Positions 20,463-32,896 of a stretch of 64,000 bases of DNA are shown here, piece by piece (within the stretch, counting starts at the first letter, position 1; each line of letters opens with the position of its first letter). The position numbers were made by a program, and so were the translations under genes. A model generated the notes under the pieces. That model did no database searches. It was not told the DNA's origin and worked only from the letters and a program-made list of their open reading frames with translations. This DNA comes from Ulota crispa (lineage: Eukaryota > Streptophyta > Bryopsida > Orthotrichales > Orthotrichaceae): positions 20,378,358 to 20,442,357 of the forward strand of contig OY987244.1 of NCBI GenBank assembly GCA_963920765.1. The letters run 5' to 3'.

Positions 20463-23400
20463 TTGGTATGTGAGGGGGCGATGGAAGGCGGAATGGCGGG
20501 GTTAGTCGTGGACGACAAGGAGAATACGCCGGTGCGGGGTGACGGGAAGAAAGGGAATGAAACGAGAAGAGTAGGGCGAAGATTAAGTATCAACGGGTCG
20601 AAGTCGCATGCGCATTACCTGAGGGCAATTGCGAACCGGTTCAAGCGAAAGGGAGGTGCGGGGCGGGGACGTATACTTGTGCATCGTCCTCTTCGTATTG
20701 ATGACAGTCCCTTCGAATTCGACTCCAGGTATGATCATTGTGTATTCAGTATGGTTCTTTCTTTTCTGCTGCACCTCAGGCTATTAGCGAGTTTGCCTGT
20801 TGTGGCACATTTGTGCATTGTATATGAGCAGCTTCGATCGGAATCGCGGCTTCCTATTATGTCTCTAAGCTGGTTCATCTGTTTCACTGCGTTCGAGAGG
20901 TGCACATTTGAAGTGCAGAATTCTGAATATGAGGCGCAGCAGTTGGAATGATATCTTTAGAGAGTACAGGGATTATCACTCCGATTATTTGCACGAGAAC
21001 TACTTAGTTTCGCCCTGGAGTTCATTCTCGAGATATATTGGCATATGACTTTGGCATAGGCTGTCATAAACGAGCATCTGTAGGACGGAAGGGATTGATT
21101 ATTTCCATTCATCAGTACCGGGAAATTGGATTTCTCCCTTCTCAATGGTTTCGTCTGAGAGTCTCTAAAATCGTGGTATACAGGTCTGATGGAGAGAAGA
21201 GAAAGTCATTTGTGGTTTTTGAGGACGATGTGGAGTTGTTGAGCTCTAAATCAAAAGAACTTGCACCTGAGGTGGAGACCACGCAAAAGGTTTCGCTGGG
21301 AGCCAGGTCCAAGAATGTTGCCCTGGGGAAATGCAGGACGCTCATGCCACGCGGCGCAGGAGAGCAGACTGTTTCCAGAGAATTAGTCCAGCAGGAGTGG
21401 AAATATCACGCCCTGGACAGTGTAACAGCCTTTCGAGCTCGCGCCAAGGGTATGCTGAATTCTATCTCAAACTTCACTGCACGATTAATCTGCGCATGCA
21501 AACTAAAGCTCCTATTGAGTTGAAACTATGTGGTCATATTTATCTGAATTTAAGCTCATTCTTCCGAATGAAAAACTCCAAGCCATATTTTGCAGAATAC
21601 TAAACACTTGAGATTAAATGGCACTGCTCTCGTTTTCTTACCCATGAAACAGGCGTCGTTTCTTGTTGCTGGAGTGAAAAGGGCTGCCTTCAGAATTCTG
21701 GCCTTATCACCTGAGAGTCAATATTGCAAGTATTTTATTGATACCTCTTTAGGTTTCTGAGTCCGCCACCATCAGAATGCTCACATGTCTGTGCTACACT
21801 TTGGGCTCGCAGCTATGTTTGCCGTAAAGTCAAGATCACCAGCTGTAGCTCCACTAGTGGAGGCTGCCAATCAGGAAGAGTTAAGCTCAAGAATGCCTTT
21901 AGGAAGTCAACCACGAAGGTTGCTGCGTGGAAGAGGTGTGAGAGTGTATACCCAGTGCTCACTTGATATGGGCGAGCTTGAAGATATTGAGCAGGCTTTC
22001 AAAAAGATGGATGAAGAGGATCTGGGGGAGGAGTTGCGCAAAAATGAACTTGATGGGGAAATGGACAAATTTGACCTCGCTAAAGAGACACAAGAGAGAG
22101 TTCACCGAGAGATTGAAGAGTTGTCTGTTTCTGCAAGAGTCAGCGAGGCGCATGAGACAGGTACGTGATTCTCATTTTTAAGACCAAAAATATTCCAGCT
22201 AGTTCACATTTAATGCAAATGCTCCTTGATTAACTAGTTTGAAAATGTTTTTAAACCGATGTTTACTTTCCATACTATTCTCTTAGCCGTGGTGCTATGA
22301 TCATATTTCTCACACTGCAAGTTCTGGATCACAGTCGAGATACATGTGGGAGAGCAAGCAATTGTTTGTGAGGTGGCGCCTGAACCATTGAACAGTCAGG
22401 ACTGGGGACTCTTAAACCCGATGTTTGGCGGGCTAGAAGTCGAGGGTGAAATTTCGAACGTAGATTTAACCACGCCTCAGCTTAGGCTGGACCAGGAGGA
22501 ACCCGTCCCAAGACCCTCGCCTGTTATTTTGGAGCTTGGAGTTTCACCTGAGACATGTGATGGTGATAAAGGTAACTGAAATTGCCTCTTGGATACATTT
22601 ATTGCTTCCGATACTCTGTAAAAAACCTTCCCGACTTCTAAAATACAGTAGTTGGTTGTGGCTGCTCATTATGGGATTGAGTATGATGTTATGCTCTTTG
22701 GGGCAGTTGCAATGTTCCAGTGCTGGTTTGCTACTACCTGGGTTGATACGGGTTCTTTTACTTGTTTGTTTTGTTAGCCTTCGTCTGCAATTGCACTTAA
22801 CTATATAACAGTGTGCAGTAAGTGAGCTTGAAACTTCGAGTGTTTAATCATCTGTTGACATAAGTTGACATGTGGTGTCCAACAGCTATCAAGCGACTGA
22901 CTCCAGTACGCCACCCATTTTCTGGTTGCAACAACCAAGACTTAGATACTCTTCAGCAAATCCCTGGAGAATGTGAGTATAACATTCCATTCACATTCAG
23001 TTTTATGCTTACTTGTATCGTACTTCTTAGTTGATAAACGGTATAACTGAGTATTTTCAGTGAAGGCATGTCATGCTTGGAGAATTTAGATATGCAACCG
23101 CAAGCAAGAAAACAGTCCAGCTAGTACTTATTCAGTGAGCTTATATTGCAGTACTTGGAAGTGCTGATTATGTGCGAGCTCTTTGATGTTTCATCAGATC
23201 AATGCTATATTAATCGTCTTCTTCTTGCAATTGAATGCATTCTACCGTTTTCTTTCGAGATGTTGTATTTCGTGTCCGTGTTGTGTTCGGGATCAAAGAC
23301 AGTTCCGCGTCTTTTTGATACTGTTTGCTTTGTGTGTATTTTTTATCAAACAGTTGAATCTCAACTTGCACAGACTGTAAAAGACGTTCTAGTCTGGTCA

Positions 23401-26400
23401 GTGGAGTTGGATCCCAGTCGCAGAAGACGAGAGCTCATGGAGGACTACAGAAACTGGCGTTCCCCATGGCTAGAAGGGCTTGCCCGCTCCTCACTTCGAT
23501 CGGCCGACCAGGTGCCAGGTTCTGCTAATGACGTGTCGAGAACGACCTCTGAACTCAATATCCGCGTGCCGTTGTCTTCTTTAAATTTTAGTCAGTTAGA
23601 CATGAATGTACCAGCTAAGAAACTGGAGGAGGCCTATGAAGGGGAGTTCGAATCAACCGATTTGCCTTCCTCAGGAAATGACCAGAGCGGAAAAGAGGAG
23701 GATGTAGGGATAACTGATGGCGGATTGTTAACTCGTCCTGATCAAGCTACGATCAATGAGGATGAAATGCACGTTGCATTGATAGAGAATGAACGTGAAA
23801 TGCGAACTTGGAGGGATAGCAAAGCGACCTTGAGAAGCAGCTGGTCTTCCTGGCCAGATCAAAGCCCAGTGCGTCCTATTGACTTATCCGCACAATGTAT
23901 GGGTAGTTTCAACGAGAACCCATCCGAAAGCTCTCTTGAATCCCCATCCTTACAATTAGCAGAACTCCTTAGGAGAGTGGAGTCTGTGACGGCTACTACT
24001 CCTTTAGAACAGGCTTCCTACGACACAATTGGGATGTCCCCAACTCCTCCAAGGGACTTCTGCCTTTATTTGGGGAATCCTTTTGGACAGATGAGTAGTG
24101 AGGAACTTAGCCGAAGATGGTTGCAGTTCTGCGCCTCTCCTTCTGTTTTCTCAGATGTCATAGCTAGAAACAAAAAAATATGGAAAGGTGAATCTCCTTT
24201 CACTAAACCCACGTGTTTGGACCCCACTACAAGTTTTCCAAGCGAACAGGTGAGCAGTTCTCTTCCTTGATTTTCTATATTCAGAAGTGCGAGGTTCATA
24301 GAGCTACAGTGTTCTAGTTACTTGGTGCGCTTTTGTGTTTTTTTTTCCTATTTTTACATCTCAAATTGGACAAATACTATCGGCTCTGTTGCTCACGGAA
24401 TTCTTTTAAAGTGGAAACTTGTGTGCAACATTTAGCAGCAGTGAAAGCACAACTCACACCTATGGTGTAGCTCTGAATAATTTACGACCCACTTATGCTT
24501 TAGAGCTTAGTGTTGCAATTTATAGTTTATATCTTTTTAGGAAGAAAATGCTTTTGGTACTGAACTGGACCATATAAAACGTGAGTTCTGCCTATCACAC
24601 CCTGCTGCCATGGTGTCAATCCTCTCACATCGTGGATGTGCTTCTTCTGACAGTTATTACAAACAACTGTTGAGGCTGATGTGCCTCCAAACACTGAAGA
24701 GGAGGAGGTAAGTAGTGACGGTTTAGATCGGAAGACATCAACGCACGAAGAAGACTTGCTTCCAAATGCTACAGAGGAGGCTTTAAGTAGTGACAGTTCC
24801 GATGGTAAGACGTCTATGTACATGCTACCTGCATGTACTCTCCACCTGCGTTACAATGTTAACATAAATTTCCTAGTTAGCTCCGATGTCAGCTATATAT
24901 TCTCCAAAAATACCTGGCAACATAGTTTCCCCTTTTGTACGCAAGTTGTACATCTACATGATTCAATTGATGTGTTATTCTAACCTATAATTTTACGAAT
25001 CGCAGGAGTAATGGATTATGAAAATGATATCGATGATATGAGTAATGATTCGACTCAGATTATTCAAACCGGAGCATCAACTGCCTACAATGAGCAAGAA
25101 GGAACCAGTGCCTTGAAAGAGTGTCCACAGGAAGATGTGCCGCTTGGCGAGGACGTGCTTTCTCTTAATTTGACACCCTTAAGAGGTAACCTGTGGTTTT
25201 ATGGATGTTCTCTTTGATTGCAGTTTCAGTGATCTTTCTCAAATTTTATAGTCTTTTTACTTGCTCAAAGAAATACTGTAGCTGAAGTTTGCGAAAGGAC
25301 GCCATCTCTATATTTGTTGTTTTTTGCGTCTATTTTTGGAAACAATTGAACTCTACTTATGGCACTGTGTTGAGGAGTATCTCTTATGGTCTTCATTGTG
25401 ATGGTTTCTTTCGTGTTCTTAAAGATTTGTGGCAATGTAAAGCTGCAGGCATTGTTTCTTATATCTTCCATTGCTTTGATGGAGCAGGAAGTGTCGTCTT
25501 AATTAAACAGGTATATATTTTGTGTGGTCATCTTTTACCTGGTGAAGAGTGGTATTCATCTATCGCGTCTCACATGTTTTCCAGATAACAATCCAGTGGC
25601 GGCAATTATTGACCCTGCTGAGGAGCACTCTTTAACCCATCTAGAGGAGGAGCATATCGACCAGTTTATGAGCTCTTTGCAGGTAATTATCCTGTGCATG
25701 AAGTAGCAGGATTATCTTGCATAAGACAGTTCATTATAGATCAGGTTCACATGGAAGGCTTCAGTCTGCTTGCGAATCTAATGACTTACATCCCTTATAC
25801 CTGAATTATAATTCATCGACAACCGTTTGACGATTTGCTGTTATGCCTCAGGTGACGCCAATTGTGGACGAGTCATGCGTGGAAAGGCCAACTATCAATG
25901 GTATCGACTCTGCTCTTGCTCACTAATGTTTATGTTTGTACTTTACCATCTGAGTATGTTAATTGAGAACCGTCTGGCTTTTTCATAAGAGGTGGTATGT
26001 TGATGGGCTTGTTTTCGTCATTGGAAAACATTATTAATACTCAAGATCACAGGTTATGAAGTAGATGCCCTCATGCTGTAATTTTCCATCAATAGCCCTT
26101 CATCTTTACTATTTGTGAATGTGGGTTCAGGTGAAGACGTTTCAAAGGTCAGCTATAACGGTCACGCTCCTGCCGGAAGCGGTGGACATCTCGGTATAAT
26201 CAAAGAGCTGGTAACTATACCACCAAAGCTATGTTTGATGTCACTTCTAAGGTTGAATTGCTTAGTGATTAGACTTTTCCTGTCTGGAGACTTGGTCTTT
26301 GAATGATGTGACGGACAATGCAGTAGTGCGCAGTCGGTACTACACAAAATGATTTTCCTTTAATTAATGCTCCGGAATTAAACAAACTGGTCTCTGAGAA

Positions 26401-27271
26401 AAATACTTCCTGGTTCATTTGGTAATGAAATCTGTTTGAATGAGCTGAAGTTAATGGGTCGTTCGTGAGTGCTGTGTAGTGACATTTTGATTTTTTGAAA
26501 TGGTTTGATATGCGCAGAGCACCCCTGGAAATAAGGAGAGCAAGTCTTCACCTGAGGCACAAGATGAATGTACTCCTGTGCAGAAACAAACGAAGTCGAG
26601 ACGATCAAGAAAGAGTACGAGGACTAAGAAAGTTGATAGTCCTTTGGGTAAGATTCTCACTTCGACTGGGTAGCGGTCTGACATAAGTTTATGTATTCAT
26701 TTAATCTACCATCAGCTCCTTGGCAAGCATGCCTTCAGTAGGTCACAAGTCCTGAACAATGAAGCTTGGCTTTTATCTTCAGATGCTGGTTCGAAATGGT
26801 CGAATGGAAAGCGACAGAGCACACGTATAAGATCAAAACCTTTGGATTGGTGGAGGGGAGAGAGAATGCTTTATGGCCGTGTTCATTCCAGTAAGCGACT
26901 TCTTAAATTCTTGCTATTTCCACGATGCCTGTTGTTATTTTCCCGTTTTATTTGGTGTTCCTACTTCACCTATCCATCTTATTTGTGAGAGCTACATATG
27001 TAGAGCTATTCTAATCGGGTTGTCCTTTATTTTGAGGCTCTTGGAAGAATCCAAGGGCATTATCAAACTCGTATCTCGTACTCATGTACTTCCTATTGAT
27101 GTTGTGCCAGGTTTGAACACTTTGATTGGAATCAAGCATTTGTCACCTGATCCTGTGTGGCCTAGACCTCAAACAAGAGATAGGAAGAACAAAGTGGTCC
27201 CTCGGAAATTTAAAGTGGATTCCTTTGTGTCCGACGAACACAATGAACTACTTCGGTTGGCAGCACAATGA
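20463..27271 (+). CDS. CENP-C: Centromere protein C (plant-type CENP-C), 14-exon model
   Basis: CENP-C binds centromeric nucleosomes and links CENH3 chromatin to the outer kinetochore. The C-terminus is diagnostic: [20 protein letters not shown] (26820-26879) is the CENPC motif, followed by LNTLIGIKH and [14 protein letters not shown], the conserved plant CENP-C tail, ending at a stop at 27269. Exon model: 20463-20728, 21184-21449, 21813-22160, 22335-22571, 22886-22972, 23354-24249, 24654-24804, 25006-25185, 25585-25682, 25852-25900, 26131-26210, 26518-26647, 26783-26890, 27111-27271. All junctions are GT-AG and phases are consistent, mostly phase 1. The sum is 3,057 nt, or 1,018 aa, longer than the roughly 700 aa usual in flowering plants. 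The middle is acidic and low in conservation, as is normal. The start could be 20463 or the ATG at 20481, and the exon 3 start could be 21843. Exons 1-5 are inferred from phase and composition only. Confidence 0.85.
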
Positions 27272-28452
27272 TGCGAGTTACAGTCTTTCTTGCCATCACT
27301 TTAATTAGCATTTGTGTTTCATCTCCAAGCAGCTTTGGACGAAGAGCCGGGAACAAAAACACTTCTACGTAGGATCTTTTCTTGTATACTACCCCGTCAA
27401 CGCTGTACAGTACTGTGGCTGACTGACAAACAACCGTGCTCTTGCACTTTGTGACTTGATAGTGTAAATTTGGGCTGCCTACATGCAGCCCACATTTGAT
27501 CAATGAAAACTTCACCATACGTCTCATCCTGCAGGAGGTAGTGCTTCGTGTTTATGTTAGCATTGCGAATCCTTGACTGGTCCGTTAAATAAGTGCCATC
27601 CAACGCGTGCCAAGTAAGCAATTAGATCGTTTGATTCTCTAGGTTCAATCAGTCAAAGACACGGTCCAATTGTAGTCTAGATTTGTGATTTCAGTTGGTT
27701 CATTTAGATTCCTAATGAATGAGACATATTTTAATGCACTATAATCCTCTCAAACACGATGTTTATTAATTTGGGAAAAAGTCTTTCCCAATACCGATTT
27801 TAGGATACCGAATTTTGCATTTGTGAGAATAGTTTAATGATTTGAAGTGGTTTTTTTGATAGCTCCTTCAAGGCATTTCATCATTAATGTAAGGTCTTGA
27901 AGAAATTATCATAATATTCATTCTAAATCACCAAAAACCTCTTAAAAACATAAAAACCAAGAGTCTCAATTTTGCTGTTTTTTCCCATGTTAACAAATAT
28001 CGCGGTACTCAGAAGTTGTGGACAAGACTCTAGCAAAAAGTCCACCTCTTATATCGGAAACAAATTCATATTAGCGAAAAGCTCACTATCAATAATTGTG
28101 ATTTGGGTCTTATTAGCATATTTTGAGATGCATCATTTGGGTGCCGAATGAAAGAGCACAATGGCTTTTAAAAGTATATTGGCAGAAATACCTGCTAATT
28201 GCACCTTGTTCTGATGTCTGATGGCCATCAGCAATATCTACTTTAGTCTATAGAAAGTCTGCACGAAAGTGCAGATGTTTGGTTCTGACAGTATCCATGT
28301 CCATGAGAAAGGGTGCAGTGTGCATACCCCTTAGAGATGCAAAAGAAGGTCACTTGTCATAGTCGAAATGGCTAAGCTTAGCCGCTGCGCTTCTCTCTGC
28401 GCAAACATTCTCTTTTACTCGCCGTCGAGACCTGCTGGTACGGGTCGATTTG
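27272..28452. other. 3' flank of CENP-C and AT-rich spacer
   Basis: The first 300-400 bp probably holds the CENP-C 3' untranslated region. The remainder to about 28380 is AT-rich without a supported gene. Short antisense open frames at 27210-27621 are chance. Confidence 0.4.
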
Positions 28453-29022
28453 CTATGGTATTTTAGGAAAGACTGGAAAGCTGGGCAACTTCCGAAGGTA
28501 GCTGTCTACATCAAGGCCAAGTCCAGCTTGTACCCGATTCTCAAACGTTCCAAGCCACGGAATTCGCCTGCGGAGGCCCCGGGAGGTCTCGGCTTGGAGG
28601 TGATCCACCTGTGGAATTCCCTCATCATGCGGTTTCGGTTTGGGAACGAAGCGTCGGCGTGGAGGTCGGGGCAGCCCCGCTACTGTTGAAGATACCCGTG
28701 GAGTTGCAGGGTCAGCAACACCATGGCTGCCCCGCGCTCTTCTGCGCAATCTCCGAGGCTCTGTCTGTGGCACGACATCCACACCGCGGCTCTTCTTCGT
28801 GCTAGGAGGCTTCAACGTCCTGCCATTGGACAGCCGTCTCTTGCGCTCATAGCTCCAGCTACAGGGGAGGGCTGTGAACACAATGGCTTCGGGAGCATCA
28901 TTCGAAGTCGATCCTCCTTCATCATCGCCACCTCGCAACGGGGCACCCAGCTCAGAAGGTGGCTCACCTTCGAAGGGAACTGTACCGGTATCAGTGCCTA
29001 TCAGTATACCTTCTAACTCAAC
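28453..29022 (-). CDS. Unrecognised Arg/Pro-rich coding segment, probably a 3' exon
   Basis: A GC-rich minus-strand frame of about 190 codons ending at the stop at 28453. It has no internal methionine. An acceptor-like TTTGCGGTGCAG on the minus strand just before about 29022 suggests it is a terminal exon whose upstream exon lies to the right. The product is hydrophilic: an acidic N-terminal part (GGDDEGGSTSNDAPEA), a basic stretch (YERKRRLSNGR, RRLRRRARGSHG) that could be nuclear-targeting, and a C-terminal LPSFPVFPKIP. I do not recognise the family. Composition differs sharply from the AT-rich surroundings, which supports coding, but overlapping frames on the plus strand are also open. Confidence 0.4.
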   Translation of the reverse strand, partial: VELEGILIGTDTGTVPFEGEPPSELGAPLRGGDDEGGSTSNDAPEAIVFTALPCSWSYERKRRLSNGRTLKPPSTKKSRGVDVVPQTEPRRLRRRARGSHGVADPATPRVSSTVAGLPRPPRRRFVPKPKPHDEGIPQVDHLQAETSRGLRRRIPWLGTFENRVQAGLGLDVDSYLRKLPSFPVFPKIP

Positions 29023-30135
29023 CTCTCTGCACCGCAAACCGTCACCACTTCAGAGGTTTACACACTGCACAATGATTCGTTCAAAATAGCTCTTAACAAC
29101 CCTGATTAATTAAGAGATGATTTTCTACAAAGCTCGTGCTCGTCACTCGTCACGAAGTCTTCAATTCAAAGCATAAATTTTTTTGAACGAGTACAACTGA
29201 GTTGGAGATTTGGAAACCAAATAATAAAAAACCTAGTCCGCTCCTTTCGTCAACGTTAAAGATGGAATGAACTCAGAAAAAGCTTCTTCCTTGTAGCCAA
29301 TATTTTTGGCTCTGACAAGGTTGTCAACACAGTTCGCGTGATCTGTGTTCGGTGGAGTTGTAAAATATGAATGTTTGAGTTGACGGAAGCAACAGCACTC
29401 CTTACCTTTCCCCTTGTTTAGTTCGACAGTTGCGAACGCAAAGCGACACGACGCCAGATGTGACGGTGCCCAGAAACAAGAACACGACTCCCTGCGTCCA
29501 ACCGAGCTCAGAGGGTGTCATCCTCAAGCTTTTCGCACTTGCTCTTCCGAACAAGATATGAAGATCTTCACTCCTCAAGCCTTAACTCCGACTCCTCCTC
29601 CGCTCACACACACACCCTCTTCCTGCACGTCGTCTCCACGAGACACGTACCCGATCGCAGCAAGCAAACTGACTTCACCGACAGTTACAATCGCCGTTCC
29701 ACAGACCAGGCTTCATCTCTCGGATCCCCAACTGTACTACACCACTAACATCTAACGCTACTGACATAATAAATGGAGCTCAAAAATACAAACTCACGGT
29801 AAAAACTTGAACTGCCCCCAGCCCACACAGTTAGGAAGAAGACGGCCCACAGTCGGCAATTGGCAACCCCTCGATCCATGAGCAATATGTTGACACGTCA
29901 CAGGCGGCTATGCCTACTCGAACGGTGTCGGAGAGATGAAGACCGGGTCCCTGGCGAACCTCTGTGGTTTCATGGAAGCATCCCTCACAGAAATGTTGCA
30001 CCCGTTGCTTCCTTGCTCCTGAGGGACCCATTGAATTGCACTTCGAGTTGAGACCATCATAACTTGAGGCTGTTTGACCCAAAATTTCAGTGCATAATTA
30101 TGGTCTAGTACACCAAACAGTGCATTTAGGTTGCC
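29023..30135. other. Moderately GC-rich spacer with doubtful short frames
   Basis: A plus-strand frame at 29414-29755 (113 codons, Pro/Ser/Thr-rich) and minus frames at 29831-30165 are open but show no motif. An upstream exon or promoter for the 28453-29022 segment probably lies here; none could be fixed. Confidence 0.3.
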
Positions 30136-30144
30136 CCATACTAA

Positions 30145-30558
30145 GGGAATTGATATGCGTACCACACCTTTTTGACTATCTCACCACACCTCAAGGTAAA
30201 TTTTAGATTTCTAGCATCAAAAACCTGAATTTGAGAATTTGGAATTCAGATTTGGACTCAGAGACTTGAAGTTTGTTTAGAACTAGAAAAAGAAGTTGTA
30301 ATTGAACAACATCCGATGAAAAAGCTTATCTTTTTTATAAACAAAAGTAAAAGTAATACTTTTCCCCCAAGCTAAGTTTTTTCATTGAGTGCTGTTCAAT
30401 CACAACATTTTTTTTATGGTTCTAGACAAAATCTAGGTCTCTAAGTCCAAATCTGAATTCCAAATTCTCAAATTCAACTATTTGAGAATAGGAATCTTAA
30501 ATTTACCCCAAGGGTGTGGTGGGATAGTTAAGAAGGTGTGGTATGCATATCAATTCCC
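30145..30558. mobile_element. Palindromic Mutator-like MITE (414 bp)
   Basis: Begins GGGAATTGATATGCGTACC and ends with its inverse. It is flanked by a perfect 9-bp duplication CCATACTAA (30136-30144 and 30559-30567). Same family as the copies at 1.1, 10.2 and 19.2 kb. Confidence 0.85.
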
Positions 30559-30567
30559 CCATACTAA

Positions 30568-31001
30568 TTATTTTGACATTTCACTTTGTTTACATATTTA
30601 TACATATTACAATAATTTTTGTCATTGTGATAAATAATGGAGGAAGCTAGAAAAGTTAGGCACAACAACAAGCGTCAAAGTCAAGGAGCAAGGAAGTTTA
30701 GACCAAATTAGAAACGATTGTAGCACAAAAAGAATTGCATGCCCCTCCAAGTGGCCAAGGGTGAGTCATGAGAAAACTTTACCAAGGTAAGGAAACCTAA
30801 TTGTTAAGGCAACCTAAATGCACTACTAGTATTTGTTTTAGATACTTTCATGAAAGTTGAGGCAGTAACTTTTGGTATTGAAAAGTTAGAATTGAAGGAA
30901 TGAGAAGGAGACCAACAAAAAATCTAGCTCCATGCTTTGGTGATGATTAATCTAGGAGTTTTGTAATTTTAATTAACTAAATATAATTGTGTTTCAATTA
31001 A
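30568..31001. other. AT-rich DNA without a recognisable gene
   Basis: Nothing could be supported beyond the TTAA (30998-31001) that flanks the next element. Confidence 0.5.
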
Positions 31002-31916
31002 CCCCTAATGGCCTAAGGAGCCCACTTTGGGCTTTATGAGAACTCGAGCAGGCTCTATTGACTTCATAATTTGGAATTTTTTCATGAAGTTTTTAGGATG
31101 GATGCTACTCATCATAATCTACATGTGAAGCTTTATTTCATGTCATTCTGATAAGTATTGCAAAAGTTATAAGGTTTTTTCAATTTCAATGTCAAACCAG
31201 GCAGCAAAAAATATATTCTATATTCTTATTTTTATTTTTTGTAGAATTTTATAGATTGATACCTACTCAATAAATGTCGAATCACTCAATTCCAAATAAT
31301 CAGGTTAGAGTTAAAAGGAATTTTATTTTGCAGGCAATGAAGGTAGGAAGAGGGTAGAAAAAACATATAAAGTTATTTTTTACTCTCAATTTTGAAAACA
31401 TTCAAATGAAAATGAAAAAATTAAAGTTATAAATTGTCTATTAGAGCATTCTCACCATTGGGATTAACAATTTTCAAATTCTTCCAAAACTTATTAGCAT
31501 ATTATTTATATCTTTCATTCATCAATACCTTTCACTTTACAATTTTTGTAAAAATGAATCCAAATTCTTTTTTGGTCAAGTTTTTTAATATATGCTTTCA
31601 ACCCATTTTCCAACATATTGCCAAAATTGCACAAGAAATGCAACATACGAATTTTTCTCTAAAAAGTTTGAAAAACAATATTTCACCTTTTGGAAGGACT
31701 AGAAAAGTCTACATTTTGAAGTTTAGGCACATCGATCTTGCAATTGGTGGGGATATTCATTTTGAAATTTTGGGGCAATGTACTTGTGCAAGTCAACCAA
31801 AAGATCCTACGGTTGGATTTGTTAAGAAGTAAGTTTCAATGAAGATTTTGACCTTGGTTTGGGGACTAGTGTTTTGAAGCAGTTTTGGGCCTCTAAACAC
31901 AAAAGAATTTTAGGGG
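31002..31916. mobile_element. TTAA-flanked element (915 bp)
   Basis: TTAA (30998-31001) then CCCCTAATGGCCTAAGGAGC. The right end TTTTAGGGG is followed by TTTA (31917-31920), a likely decayed TTAA shared with the next element, which begins immediately with CCCCTAAAGAACC. The plus-strand open frame 31434-31832 inside it is AT-biased and shows no domain. Confidence 0.45.
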
Positions 31917-31920
31917 TTTA

Positions 31921-32776
31921 CCCCTAAAGAACCAAACTCACCAAAGAGCCCAATATGGCCAAATGGGGTTTTTGGAGGTATAAAAGTAGATAAAAAAGGC
32001 ATTGCATGCTTGAGTTTTGGTTTGCATCTCAAGTCCAAATGGAGCTTTTGGAGGTATAAAAGTAGATAAAAAAGGCATTGCATGCTTGAGTTTTGGTTTG
32101 CATCTCAAGTCCAAATGGAGCTAAAAGTCCAACAAAACTTTTGGATTGGCTTATTGTTTCTTGAAGCCTTTAGATTTTGCACCCAAACATTTGAATTTTA
32201 CTATTTTTAATATTAATACTATTAGTGGGAGTGTATATAGGCATTGTACATTGCATTGTGGATGGAGGAATTTTGGATGGGATGGGTTGGAATCCCACAC
32301 TCCCATGGATAGGGGAGAAGGTTGGTGACATGTCACTTTTTTTTTTTCTCGATTGGGTAAGGTTTTTGTAGCTCTGAAGTAGTGAGCCAACTAGATCCAC
32401 TTACTTTGAAAGACCATAAGTTTTGGAGTTTTTTCCCATCTAAGAAGTTTTTTTTCCATCAAGTATAGCTAGACACGGTCTCATGGGATCAACCATTAGG
32501 TAATTATTTTTTTTGGGAAAAAATCACATCAAAGTCCAAAATCCATGTTATGAATTGCTACCCAAATTAACAAATATGAGATTCTTAACAGTGGAGATTT
32601 TGCAAATTTACTTGGATTTGAAATTAAATTAGCCTTAAACTTTTGATTTATAGTTGGGTATAGAATGACCGGTTTGGATTGTGTGAATACTTGTTTAGCT
32701 TCCTAAAAATTGAGGGAATGTGCTGAAGGTTCCATATTGGAGATATGCTAAATTTTCTTAGCAAGACACTTAGGGG
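31921..32776. mobile_element. Probable TTAA-type element back to back with the previous one
   Basis: The left end is CCCCTAAAGAACC and a candidate right end CACTTAGGGG is at 32767-32776. The flanks TTTA and TCAT are too decayed to prove the duplication. It contains the 76-bp tandem duplication at about 31968-32119. Confidence 0.35.
31968..32119. repeat. 76-bp tandem duplication
   Basis: Two almost exact copies of a 76-bp unit starting TTTGGAGGTATAAAAGTAG (31971 and 32047) and running through CATTGCATGCTTGAG. The unit carries a TATA-like GGTATAAAAG. The small number of differences suggests a recent event. Confidence 0.85.
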
Positions 32777-32896
32777 TCATCAACCCAATGAAATAAATAA
32801 ATTTTTGTTTTGTAGACAAACCAATTCTTGAAGCTGCGTTGTCTTGGATCTTGTCTTTGAGTATAAACTTTACTTCAAAGTTATTGGTCATTTTAA

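Noticed and set aside
19898-20593. 231-codon minus-strand frame antisense to CENP-C exon 1
   Set aside because: Overlaps a better supported plus-strand exon and leader; no domain is seen.
31434-31832. 132-codon plus-strand frame in a TTAA-flanked element
   Set aside because: Phe/Ile/Asn-rich translation typical of AT-rich noncoding DNA; no transposase motif (no spaced Asp triad context).
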